From positions 1-14,467 of the forward strand of contig NZ_RCWN01000004.1 in NCBI RefSeq assembly GCF_003668555.1: a stretch of 14,467 bases of DNA, written 5' to 3'. Positions 1 through 7,020 of this stretch are shown here, in pieces. The translations under genes and the position numbers were made by a program. The DNA comes from Notoacmeibacter ruber (lineage in GTDB: Bacteria > Pseudomonadota > Alphaproteobacteria > Rhizobiales > Rhizobiaceae). The notes beneath the pieces were generated by a model. That model worked only from the letters and a program-made list of their open reading frames with translations. It ran no database searches and was not told the DNA's origin. The stretch's first letter is position 1, and every line of letters starts with the position of its first letter.

Positions 1-63
1 CGAGGTCAACTCCGATGTGACATACCGCGAATGTCGCCGAGGGCTGTCACGGTAGGGTACACC
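1..63 (+). repeat. Left copy of 63-bp perfect terminal inverted repeat
   Basis: The first 63 bases are the exact reverse complement of the last 63 bases (14405-14467). Identity ends just inside GGTACACC, after which the two flanks differ, although both then contain ATGTTAT. Read outward, the repeat begins TGTACCCTACC and contains GTTGACC, which would suit an IS21-type end, but no known element was recognised. Whether it is the end of this element or the edge of a flanking IS cannot be decided from the window. Confidence 0.9.
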
Positions 64-232
64 ATGATGTTATATTGTCGTCGTCAGCTCTGCGCCCGAA
101 ACAGTCATTCCCGCTGTTGTTCCGACCGCCTGAAAGCGGTCATTCGTTCAGTATCGCGATACCGGCCATGTTTCGCAGAGCACGAACTAGGCGGTGGTGA
201 CAAAGTCCCGGATGAGAACGGCGTTGAGCGAA
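64..232. other. Short intergenic stretch beside the left repeat
   Basis: No convincing gene is seen between the terminal repeat and the transglutaminase stop codon. The open frames that run through it carry no recognisable protein. It contains a phrase around 139-160 (AAGCGGTCATTCGTTCA) of a kind common in intergenic DNA of rhizobia and related bacteria. No clear hairpin terminator was found for the transglutaminase gene that ends here. Confidence 0.4.
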
Positions 233-1099
233 TTATTCCGGCGTGACAGTGACGCAAACATCAAGCGCCTCGAACGCCGCGACATCACCGATGAAGCTGC
301 CCGAAACCGGCATGACTTGGCGTATGTGACGCGCGACGGCGACCGGTATCAGGTTAAAACCACCCACGCTACGATTCGTGGGGTCGAACATGATCCAGCC
401 GGCGCCAGGCAGGTAGACCTCCGCCCAGGCATGCGTTGAGCCCGAGCCGCTAGAGCCGGTCAGGTTGCGATCCGGGTCGTACAGATAGCCGGAGACGATC
501 CGAGCGCCGAAGCCCAGCGCGCGCACCGCATCGACGAACAGCACCGCGAAATCGCGACAAGAGCCTTTGCCGCGTGCCAACGTTTGGACGGGTGACTGCG
601 CGGATTCGTCTTCGCGCTCTTCGTAGACAATCTGCGCGGCGACGCCCTCGCTAATGTCTTTCAGCAGCGATAGCGTATCCGTGCCCTCCCGGGCGACGAA
701 GCCCCACGCCCATTCGCGCAGCTCTCCGGTGGAGTCGAGATAGGCTTGCAAGCGCAGTCCGCCCAGATCGGCCATCTCGTCTTCGCTCAACAGAAAAGGA
801 TAGCTCGACGCCGAGGCGGCAATGTCGAAAACTGGCCACTTCTCGACATCGAGCGTCAGTGTGGCGACGCTGTCGATGATGAGCGCGTCGGCGGGTTCAC
901 GAAAGGTTGCCGTCGCCACGCTGTTGCCCGTCACGTCATGCGCCCAGCTGACGGCCGCGGCGGGAGAGACCTCCAGTTTATGCTTGTGAAGACGCAGCGT
1001 TCGGCTCTCCTTCGGACGCAGTATCAGCCGATGGGGGCCGAACGCCGTCGGCTGCCGGTAGCGGTAGGTCGTGCGGTGACGCACGATGAGGCGGGTCAA
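233..1099 (-). CDS. Transglutaminase-like cysteine hydrolase
   Basis: A 288-residue protein of the bacterial transglutaminase-like family (papain-like fold), probably a cytoplasmic peptidase or amidase; the substrate is unknown. Residues 1-85 form the N-terminal beta domain typical of the family (it starts with a hydrophobic strand and then RTTYRYRQP). The catalytic core follows, with Cys181 in GKGSCRDFAVLF, His223 in STHAWAEVYLP and Asp239 in WIMFDPTN, so the triad is complete. The start is TTG at 1099. It overlaps the TGA of an upstream reading frame (ATTGA), a normal stop/start coupling inside an operon, and this supports the choice although no strong ribosome site is visible. In many proteobacteria such genes follow alpha-E and ATP-grasp genes, which are absent here because an IS5-family insertion removed the upstream DNA. 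The gene itself appears intact. Confidence 0.9.
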   Translation of the reverse strand: MTRLIVRHRTTYRYRQPTAFGPHRLILRPKESRTLRLHKHKLEVSPAAAVSWAHDVTGNSVATATFREPADALIIDSVATLTLDVEKWPVFDIAASASSYPFLLSEDEMADLGGLRLQAYLDSTGELREWAWGFVAREGTDTLSLLKDISEGVAAQIVYEEREDESAQSPVQTLARGKGSCRDFAVLFVDAVRALGFGARIVSGYLYDPDRNLTGSSGSGSTHAWAEVYLPGAGWIMFDPTNRSVGGFNLIPVAVARHIRQVMPVSGSFIGDVAAFEALDVCVTVTPE

Positions 1100-1272
1100 T
1101 GGGTTGACCCGGCAGCAGCGATAGGGCGACGCGAATGGCCCAGGGTCGGGTACGCCGAGTATTCGTAAGCCATGTCAGCCTCCACATACATGCATGGATC
1201 GATCATGATCCAAAACGGCGTCTCATTCCAGCCTTGGGTGGTGCATTTGAAGGACGTCGCATTTTTGGAGTC
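1096..1272 (-). pseudogene. C-terminal remnant of an IS-truncated operon gene
   Basis: A 58-codon open frame runs from the IS boundary to a TGA that overlaps the TTG start of the transglutaminase gene. It contains NETPFWIMIDPCMYVEADMA and ends RRPIAAAGSTH. The stop/start overlap suggests the 3' end of a gene once co-transcribed with the transglutaminase, now cut off by the IS, with an in-frame TAG right at the junction. I do not recognise the protein family. It could also be chance open sequence. Confidence 0.35.
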
Positions 1273-1276
1273 CTAC

Positions 1277-2124
1277 GAGGCTGATTCCCAACGCGATCGA
1301 AGCGTGATTCAAGACTGCTTCTTGGGGGAGGTGGTCTTGGTTCGCGGGTTGATGACGGACGAGGAATGGGCGTTCTTTGAGCTCTTCGTGGTGGTGACGG
1401 GTGGCAAAAGAGGCCGGCCGCCTTCAGATCATCGTCGGGTGCTGGACGGTATCTTCTGGATCGCACGCACCGGTGCGCCATGGCGTGACCTTCACGACTA
1501 TTTCGGTCCATGGACGCGTGTCTACCGCCAGTTCCGCCGCTGGACACTCACCGGCGTCTGGGAGCTGATGCTTGAGGCGCTAGCCGAGAGCGGGGCGGTG
1601 CCCGACAGCCTGCAGATGGTCGATTCCACCATCGTTCACGCGCACCATCAGGCTGCCGGCGCTAAAGGGAAACTCAAAAGCAGGGTTTTGGTCGCTCAAA
1701 AGGTGGCTTCACGACCAAAATACACCTTCGCACCAACGCCGGGGGCCTGCCCATAGCCGCGGAGATCACCGGCGGAGAAGTCTCCGACTACAAGGGCTAT
1801 GACGTCGTAATGAACGCCGCTGCGCCGGCTCCGTGCGTTCTCCTCGCCGACAAGGGCTACGACAGCGACCATATCCGTGAATCGCTCGAGGCTGCTGGTG
1901 CGGTGCCAATAATACCGGCCCGCAGAAACCGCAAAAATCCTGTTCAGATCGACGACTTCGTCTATGCGCTGAGAAACCGTATTGAGCGATGCTTCAACAA
2001 GCTACGCTGCTCACGCCGCCTCGCGACCCGCTACGACAAGACCGCCGACAGCTACCTCGGCTTCATCCATCTCGCCTCGCTCCGCCTCTGGTTCCTGCAC
2101 TTCGTCAACAGTACCTAGGAAGCG
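1277..2124 (+). mobile_element. IS5-family (IS427-like) insertion sequence
   Basis: The unit holds a two-frame IS5-type transposase gene. The left end is taken at GAGGCTGATTCCC (1277 on), the usual start of IS5-group elements. The right end is not a clean match: on the complementary strand the sequence reads GACTGACGCTTCC just beyond the transposase stop, which resembles the left end only imperfectly. That boundary is therefore approximate and the end may be degenerate or truncated. The element lies between the truncated operon remnant and the stop codon of the four-helix membrane protein. No certain target duplication was found. Confidence 0.7.
1352..2118 (+). CDS. IS5-family transposase in two overlapping frames (orfA/orfB)
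   Basis: This is a DDE transposase. OrfA starts at ATG 1352 (MTDEEWAFFELF) and carries the N-terminal DNA-binding region and the first catalytic Asp (about residue 91, MVDSTIVHAHH). OrfA ends at TAG 1754-1756. The rest lies in the -1 frame from about 1669: GFGRSKGGFTTKIHLR, then the second Asp in LLADKGYDSDHI, then the Glu in RNRIERCFNKLR, ending FVNST at 2118. The switch lies at GCTAAAGGGAAACTC (1661-1675). IS427-group elements normally make the full transposase by programmed frameshifting, so this may be a working arrangement, though a simple disabling frameshift would look the same. All three acidic residues are present. A longer in-frame start at 1172 lies outside the IS and is not used here. 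Confidence 0.85.
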
Positions 2125-2859
2125 TCAGTCTGCTTTATTTTCTGAGTTTATCAATGTCTCCGTGCTGAGGATGAGCTGCCGTGCGTACGTCCTAGATGCA
2201 TCTAGAACGCTGGCCTTGCTTACGCCGAAAATGAAAAACATGGCGTGGATGAGTGAGAAAATAGCCAGGAAGACGAGCTTTCCATAACTCAAGCTGACAA
2301 ACCCCGGCTCAAGCCAAACGATGGCGGCAGCCAGCACGAACACAAGTATATTGAGGAGTATGCCAACGAATTTTAGCCCGAGAAGATTACGTCTAAACCC
2401 ATAGCTGACATTCTCGTGAAATAGGAGCTTGAAGCGCTCCGTATCACGTGTGCTCTCTCTCAGCCAGAAGAAACACTCATCATAGAAATCGCGTGCAGCT
2501 TGAGGGTTATTCCTTTCGTCATCTTCTGATAGAGGGGTTTGATTGATTTTCTCGGCGAGGAAGGTGCGGTAGCGGTCACGCATACCCTTCACCAGCGTAG
2601 AATTGTTATGGCACAGGTCGGTGTTATAGGGCTTCCCGCCTGTCTCAGCGAAAAGCCGACGCTCTCGCCGTCTGCCCATGCGGCGCGCTAAGTCCGCTGC
2701 CGCGAAGAAAAGAACTGCAATCCCGGCCGTAGAGACAACTTCCGAAAGTCCAGGATCAGTCCAATCCGTGGCCAGCAGCGCAAGAGCGACTGCTGGCGCG
2801 ATCGTCAGTATTGCAGGGAAGAGACGAGCTCGGATGGAATATGCGTCAAGGAATTCCAT
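2125..2859 (-). CDS. Four-helix membrane protein, putative effector of the E2-E1-JAB operon
   Basis: A 244-residue protein with two N-terminal transmembrane helices (about 13-30 and 41-58), a basic linker (RRMGRRRERR) and a soluble middle of about 100 residues. That middle contains ETGGKPYNTDLCHNN, a YDECFFWLRESTRDTERF stretch and HENVSYGFRRNLLGLK. Two C-terminal helices follow (about 164-183 and 193-212). The 2+2 helix plan with a cytosolic middle recalls pore-forming effectors of the S-4TM/SLATT type in nucleotide-signalling defence systems; assignment to a named family is inference from topology and motif memory. It is the last gene of the operon, and its ATG overlaps the end of the E2-E1-JAB gene by 14 bases. 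The stop lies next to the IS5 element, so the extreme C-terminus might have been altered by that insertion. Confidence 0.8.
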   Translation of the reverse strand: MEFLDAYSIRARLFPAILTIAPAVALALLATDWTDPGLSEVVSTAGIAVLFFAAADLARRMGRRRERRLFAETGGKPYNTDLCHNNSTLVKGMRDRYRTFLAEKINQTPLSEDDERNNPQAARDFYDECFFWLRESTRDTERFKLLFHENVSYGFRRNLLGLKFVGILLNILVFVLAAAIVWLEPGFVSLSYGKLVFLAIFSLIHAMFFIFGVSKASVLDASRTYARQLILSTETLINSENKAD

Positions 2860-5134
2860 GCTCTCTCTCTTCAGTTCCCATGATGCAGTGGAAATCGGTC
2901 GGCGTGACTATCAGGAGGATGGCGGGGGGAGCCCTTTCGTCCGCCAACTGCCGCGCGGTTTCGCGATCGAGTTTTGAAGGTCCAACGTCCTCGAGATGAC
3001 TGTGCCATGTGCCGATATCGAGTAGGCCGCCGCCACTGCGCCGATGTCTTTCTCGAATAGCGGCTCTAGCCCCCTCGGTTCCAAGAACGAAATTCGTCGC
3101 ACTCCGAGTGCTGTCCGGGGGCGCGGGTAGGGTATCGACAACAGTGATCGTCTTCATGCGAGCACTGCAGCTACCGATAAGAATGCCGCCCGTCTCGACA
3201 ACCGCGTAGCCGGTGGCTTCAGCTCGAATGCGGTCAGCAACTTCAACCGTCAATCCAACTTTCCATTGTGTCTTCGCAACCGGAATTTCGATTAAGGGCG
3301 GAACAGCCAAGTGCCGCCAAATAAGATTTGACGTGTCGCGGTCCCGAACACAAATCGCGATGTGACCTCCATCCTCCTGCTCTTCCCATCGATCAATAAT
3401 TTCCTCTGTCGCGATCGCCGTCATCGATGACAAGCGAGCATCCGACATGGGCATCGTCAAAGATCCACAACCTTGACCGATCTGAACCTGAGCAAGGCCG
3501 TGCGCTTCGTCGAACAGCAAGGCACTCTCATGCGGCGTCGCGGCTCCTGTGAGCACGGCCATCAGATCGACGAGGTTTGGGTTTCGTCCCTGCCCTTCGT
3601 GCAAAATGAAGCACCCCTCGCCACGTCCGAAAAGCGCGACTTCGGAAACCCGCGGGGGCAAGGACTCGACCGACGTGAGGCTGAGCGCTTCACGAACGAG
3701 GAGGGATGCTGTGGAATTAATCACCACCTCGGCATGTCGCGGTGCAACCTCCTTCCAAATGTTCTCGTCCGCGAGGCCGACAAGAACATCGCCGCGATAG
3801 ACTAAAGGCGACTGACCAAGTTGTCGGAGGTTCTCGGCTACCACATCAGCCTTCGGCTGAGGGAGCGGTCCTGCAACGGGTCCATATCGAGCCATGTTGT
3901 GCGGTACAAGGTTGCTCTTGTCGGTCACAGCCGAGACCGGAATTCCGGCTCTCGCGAGGTGCAGCGCGATCTTCGATCCCACACTGCCGCAACCGATCAA
4001 GGCGGTCGCAGCCCGCTCACGCTCATTGGCCACTTGCCTCAGAAGAGCGGGCGACGTCTTTTCCAAGCATCGTATCGGCGCTGAATGAAGGCCATTTTCG
4101 CCGTCGAACAGGGTCGAGCGCCCAATTTTGGGGCGGACTTCGATGGCATACGGCAGGAGTTCGATGGGCGTCCGCCGATCCATCAAATCAAATGGCCGAC
4201 GGGCGCAAAAGACGATGCCGATTGGGATGGGATAGTCGCAGCTCTGGTCCGCCAACATTCGCTCGAGACCGTCCACGAACGATCGAAACTGGCTTCGAAA
4301 GCCCAATTGGTCCGCTCGAGCTATTAAATCGGCGATGGAAGTGATTGTTTCCGGGAGGAACTCGGAAGCCACGAGGGGCCGACCGTCAGGCTGTCGGCCG
4401 CTCCAGAAAATGCCGACGACTGTTTTACCGTACGACCGTTCAGGAGACGGCGACCACAACTGAACAGGTCGCTTCTTCGTCGCCGCAAAAAGCGCCGTCG
4501 GCTCATTCTCGACATCAAAGAAAACTTCTGCGTCAGGGCCGAGAACGGCATCCTGCCGACCAAAGCGATGGAACCCAGCCTTCAAGGCGGTCCACCCGGC
4601 GTCCTTACTAACACGTTGCCGGATAAAATCCGTCTCCGCGATAAGGGCGCCGCTAGCCTGGTAGCGAATGGTTGGCTCCCACCCTTGAGCCTCATCCATC
4701 AAGGTGCCTTCGGCGGCACGAGCGAGCCAAACGGCTAGCTGATCAAATAGATAGACGATCCCCAACTCGAGCATGCCGAACTGGTTGAAGTATTCTCCGG
4801 CAGCCCCGTCGACGAGACAGGGTACAGGCTCTTCGTCTGAAGATCCAGGATACAGGTGCGGAAGATTCCTAGGGAAGTCTCGCCGGAAGCGGAACGTTGG
4901 TTCTTGCCAAGGATAGGCGTTCGTCAGAACGACCCAAACCCGCTCGACTTTGAACACCCCATTCGAACTGACGCCACGCGCCCGTTCGATAAGCGTCATC
5001 TCGACATCGACGTCGACGTACAAACGTGCGCTCAGATCATCGATGTCTTCAATACCCGCAGCAAGACACTGAGGGTGACCGGTTACGACACGCTGGAAAT
5101 GGTCAGCGTGCCGCTGCAGGTCCGCCGCAGACAT
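2846..5134 (-). CDS. E2-E1-JAB ubiquitin-like conjugation/deconjugation fusion protein
   Basis: A 762-residue cytoplasmic protein that joins three activities of ubiquitin-like modification in one chain. Residues about 1-150 are E2-like: FRRDFPRNLPHLYPG and then Cys106 in EEPVPCLVDG as the probable conjugating cysteine. Residues about 370-600 are a ThiF/E1-like adenylation domain: ATALIGCGSVGSKIALHLA (about 376-394), then Asp405, Asn413 and Arg416 in VTDKSNLVPHNMARYG. Where relatives usually have an Asp in the next strand, this reads INSTAS (Asn473), and the E1 cysteine was not assigned. Residues about 625-762 are a JAB/JAMM metallopeptidase: Glu647 in ETGGILIG, His711 and His713 in GTWHSHLEDVGPSKLD, and Asp723. 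The zinc site is complete. The region 150-370 is a linker of unknown fold. In type II CBASS the same activities are split between Cap2 (E2-E1) and Cap3 (JAB). The start ATG is 3 bases after the stop of the MBL gene. Confidence 0.92.
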   Translation of the reverse strand: MSAADLQRHADHFQRVVTGHPQCLAAGIEDIDDLSARLYVDVDVEMTLIERARGVSSNGVFKVERVWVVLTNAYPWQEPTFRFRRDFPRNLPHLYPGSSDEEPVPCLVDGAAGEYFNQFGMLELGIVYLFDQLAVWLARAAEGTLMDEAQGWEPTIRYQASGALIAETDFIRQRVSKDAGWTALKAGFHRFGRQDAVLGPDAEVFFDVENEPTALFAATKKRPVQLWSPSPERSYGKTVVGIFWSGRQPDGRPLVASEFLPETITSIADLIARADQLGFRSQFRSFVDGLERMLADQSCDYPIPIGIVFCARRPFDLMDRRTPIELLPYAIEVRPKIGRSTLFDGENGLHSAPIRCLEKTSPALLRQVANERERAATALIGCGSVGSKIALHLARAGIPVSAVTDKSNLVPHNMARYGPVAGPLPQPKADVVAENLRQLGQSPLVYRGDVLVGLADENIWKEVAPRHAEVVINSTASLLVREALSLTSVESLPPRVSEVALFGRGEGCFILHEGQGRNPNLVDLMAVLTGAATPHESALLFDEAHGLAQVQIGQGCGSLTMPMSDARLSSMTAIATEEIIDRWEEQEDGGHIAICVRDRDTSNLIWRHLAVPPLIEIPVAKTQWKVGLTVEVADRIRAEATGYAVVETGGILIGSCSARMKTITVVDTLPAPPDSTRSATNFVLGTEGARAAIRERHRRSGGGLLDIGTWHSHLEDVGPSKLDRETARQLADERAPPAILLIVTPTDFHCIMGTEEREHGIP

Positions 5135-5137
5135 TTC

Positions 5138-6311
5138 TCACCCATGTCCGCGTGCAGTCGTTGAAACCGCGCTAACCCCGGCCGCTGACGCGCCGATCGT
5201 GGCCGCGAGCTTCAAGGTGCGCTGCGGACCCCGATGGCTGATCTTGAACTCCACAGGTCTGTCTTCCTTATCGCGAACCTCTTCCGTGCATAAAAAGCGA
5301 TCCGTATCCTCGCCAACCATGGAAAGGTATTCGCGTTTGGCCCGCTCATGCGGCGGGTTCGCATCGTCTTTTTTGATGGGTTTGCAACTCGCGACGATGA
5401 CGGAGCCCTCTCGGCCCTGCCCAAGCGCGTCTCGGGCCTCCGGGCAAACCTTGACTGCCTCACCGAGCTGAGACCAGTGGTCGAAGCTCAACGTCCGCCA
5501 TGAACAATGATGCGGCGTTTCCACGATGTCGTACTGGAGCCAATCGGTCGTGCCATCTTCCGAATTGCGTTCCCAAAGTCGCTTCCAGATCGCAACGCCA
5601 GCATCGCCTCCTGACAGGAAAAGACACTTTCCTTTGTAGCCGTCGGCTGAGATTGAAAAACGCGTGATGACGGAAGAGTTGTTCTTCTCAATCTCGTCGA
5701 GGAGGGGATCGTCCTCGTCCTCGAAGAAAATCGGGGCAAGCAGCCGTCCCTGTAGCTCGCCGGACTGCACGCGGTTGACCTTCGTGATGAGCTCTTTGCA
5801 TTCGATCAGGATATCGCCCAGATCGTCCGTTTTTCCGTCCTTATCTTTGCCGAGGATGAGGATGCGATCTCCATTCTCCGTCGCCAGTCCATCCTCACGA
5901 AACCGCCGAACCCTCCGACGAGCCTCAGAAGCCCACGCCTTGGCTTCCTCGCAAAGCTTATGCTGCGCGCTGGCCCGACGAAACACGATCGGTGACGACC
6001 ACATTTCACGGATGAGAATGAGGTTTTTGTCCCCGACAGGAAAATCGTCGGGAGAGCCGAGATGAAAGTGCGTGTTCAAGCCGGTGACGTGGTCGGCACA
6101 GGGTGAGAGACAAGAAACGCGTCGACATATAGCCTGCCCTTCTCATCACGGGGTAGGCGGTCCTTTAGACTCTTCGCGACGTCGTAAGTGCTATCGTCCG
6201 GATTGTCGGCTGCCGCCCTGATGTTGATATCGATTAAGACGTTCTGGCCGTTGTCGAGCTGAATCAGCGCCATGTCGCCGTCCCGACGGGGAAAAAGGTG
6301 AGGTATGCCAT
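5138..6311 (-). pseudogene. ComEC-like MBL-fold hydrolase gene with two single-base frameshifts
   Basis: This is the first gene of the operon. The start is ATG 6311 (MAYLTFFPVG), six bases after a strong TGGAGG ribosome site. The frame breaks near 6281 and near 6098. Adding one base at each place restores FFPVGNGDMALIQLDNGQ and the metal-binding motif SHPDADHVTGL (H-x-D-x-D-H). The corrected length is exactly 392 codons including stop. Later family signs are LFLSGGDAG and ETPHHCSW, matching the GD and HHGS-like motifs of ComEC-type MBL hydrolases. The C-terminus (GASAAGVSAVSTTARGHG) is a small-residue-rich tail ending in glycine. The predicted product is a soluble metal-dependent hydrolase, substrate unknown. 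As read, the gene gives a 15-residue peptide, a middle fragment and a 3' open frame to 5138. It is either a recent pseudogene or affected by sequencing errors; the otherwise clean frame and conserved motifs point to very recent change or error. Confidence 0.8.
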
Positions 6312-6317
6312 ATGATG

Positions 6318-6323
6318 CCTCCA
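6318..6323 (-). promoter_or_regulatory. Ribosome binding site that fixes the MBL start
   Basis: On the minus strand TGGAGG stands six bases before ATG 6311. It overlaps a GTG (6324) that opens a longer frame into the hydrolase, but that frame reads MEASYGIPHLFPRR, unlike the family's N-terminus. The ATG frame gives MAYLTFFPVG, the expected first strand. Confidence 0.6.
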
Positions 6324-6330
6324 CAGAATA

Positions 6331-6379
6331 GCATATATATGCCCTATATGATCTCGAAATACAAGATGTGGTATATTCG
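6331..6379 (-). promoter_or_regulatory. AT-rich upstream region with palindrome and operator-like inverted repeat
   Basis: Just upstream of the MBL ribosome site lie a perfect 12-base palindrome GCATATATATGC (6331-6342) and an imperfect inverted repeat at 6355-6379. In plus-strand reading its arms are CGAAATAC and GTATATTCG, with one bulged base and an 8-base centre. The stretch is markedly richer in A+T than the genes around it. It is the natural place for the operon promoter and perhaps a repressor site, but no canonical -35/-10 pair with good spacing was found. Confidence 0.4.
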
Positions 6380-6637
6380 AGAGTGGAATCTTTGCTTTTC
6401 GATCGGCCTTTTCGAAGCCAGCAGCTGACAAAGTTGATGCGCTAACAGAACGGCCACTTACAGCCGCAAACGCTTGAAGGACGCCCGTCAGCTTCAGGTC
6501 GGTTTGAGGTACGGCAGCTATTGGCCATACCGTCCAGAAAGCTGCCAGTCCGCAATCGGCCAGAAGCAATCTATTCAATAAGGCCTTCTACCGTTTTCGA
6601 ATCACGGCTTGAAGCTTGCCTTTGCAATGAACCATGA
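6380..6637. other. Intergenic stretch between the operon promoter region and the IS21 relic
   Basis: No gene is supported here. A minus-strand open frame (6264-6578) runs through it into the MBL start but has no recognisable domain and no separate ribosome site. The stretch contains one copy of a 30-base repeat (6539-6568). Confidence 0.4.
6539..6568 (+). repeat. 30-base dispersed repeat, copy 1
   Basis: The sequence beginning AAGCTGCCAGTCCGC and ending AGAAGCA matches 8303-8332 with 3 differences in 30. Both copies are intergenic, in the same orientation, and flank the IS21 relic plus the alpha/beta hydrolase. Similar phrases are, from memory, common in rhizobial intergenic DNA. Confidence 0.6.
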
Positions 6638-7020
6638 TGTCGATAATGCGGATCGACCTCAACTCCTCCGCATACAGCGCGACAATGTGGATGTGACGCG
6701 GGCGGCGATCTGGATGAGACGATCAAGTCACGGCGTCCAAGAGATTATCACTGATATTGTCGCTGACAAGAACGCCCTCGGTCTTTGATTGACGCTCCGC
6801 GACAATCTGGGACATGCTTTTGACTGTTGCGAAGGTGGCTGGCCGGCCTCTCTGGCGCTTGGCTTCGAGGGCCGATCTGCGTCGGTAGCTTTCGACATTC
6901 ATCTCGAAGATCGTCGCGTGTTGGATGAGACGGTCGACGGCAGCCAGCGTGATTGCGGGATCGGAGAAGACGTTGTTCCATTGAAGGCTAGTTTGGCGAT
7001 CTCAACGGAAGCGACGTGGC
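6638..7020 (-). mobile_element. Relic of an IS21-family element (3' part)
   Basis: The relic contains the tail of an istB gene. Downstream of its stop the minus strand reads GGTCGATCCGCATTATCGACA, ending in CA at 6638 as IS21-type right ends do. The istA gene, most of istB and the left end are missing. The upstream limit near 7020 is set by the stop codon of the alpha/beta hydrolase and is approximate. Confidence 0.5.
6723..6996 (-). pseudogene. istB: istB (IS21 helper ATPase) C-terminal remnant
   Basis: The minus-strand frame from TGG at 6980 reads WNNVFSDPAITLAAVDRLIQ, then HATIFEMNVESYRRRSALEA, KRQRGRPATFATVKSMSQ and on to a TGA at 6725-6723. This is the characteristic C-terminal part of IS21-family IstB ATPases (FxEW...DRLxHHATIxEMNxESYRRR). 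Just before it the frame breaks: CTAGCCTTCAATGGAAC would read LAFNEWN if four bases (an AATG repeat unit) were restored. The ATP-binding Walker motifs lie in the missing N-terminal part, so the fragment cannot function. Confidence 0.75.

Noticed and set aside
3742..4344. 200-codon plus-strand open frame inside the E2-E1-JAB gene
   Set aside because: It is opposite a gene with complete domain motifs, has low-complexity Arg/Ser-rich content and shows no recognisable domain.
2125..6311. Classical type II CBASS
   Set aside because: No CD-NTase with a GS...DxD motif is encoded anywhere in the window; the first gene is an MBL-fold hydrolase.
6264..6578. 104-codon minus-strand gene ending in MAYLTFFPVGTATWR
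   Set aside because: Only its last 15 codons are meaningful, as the true start of the frameshifted MBL gene. The upstream part has no domain or ribosome site.
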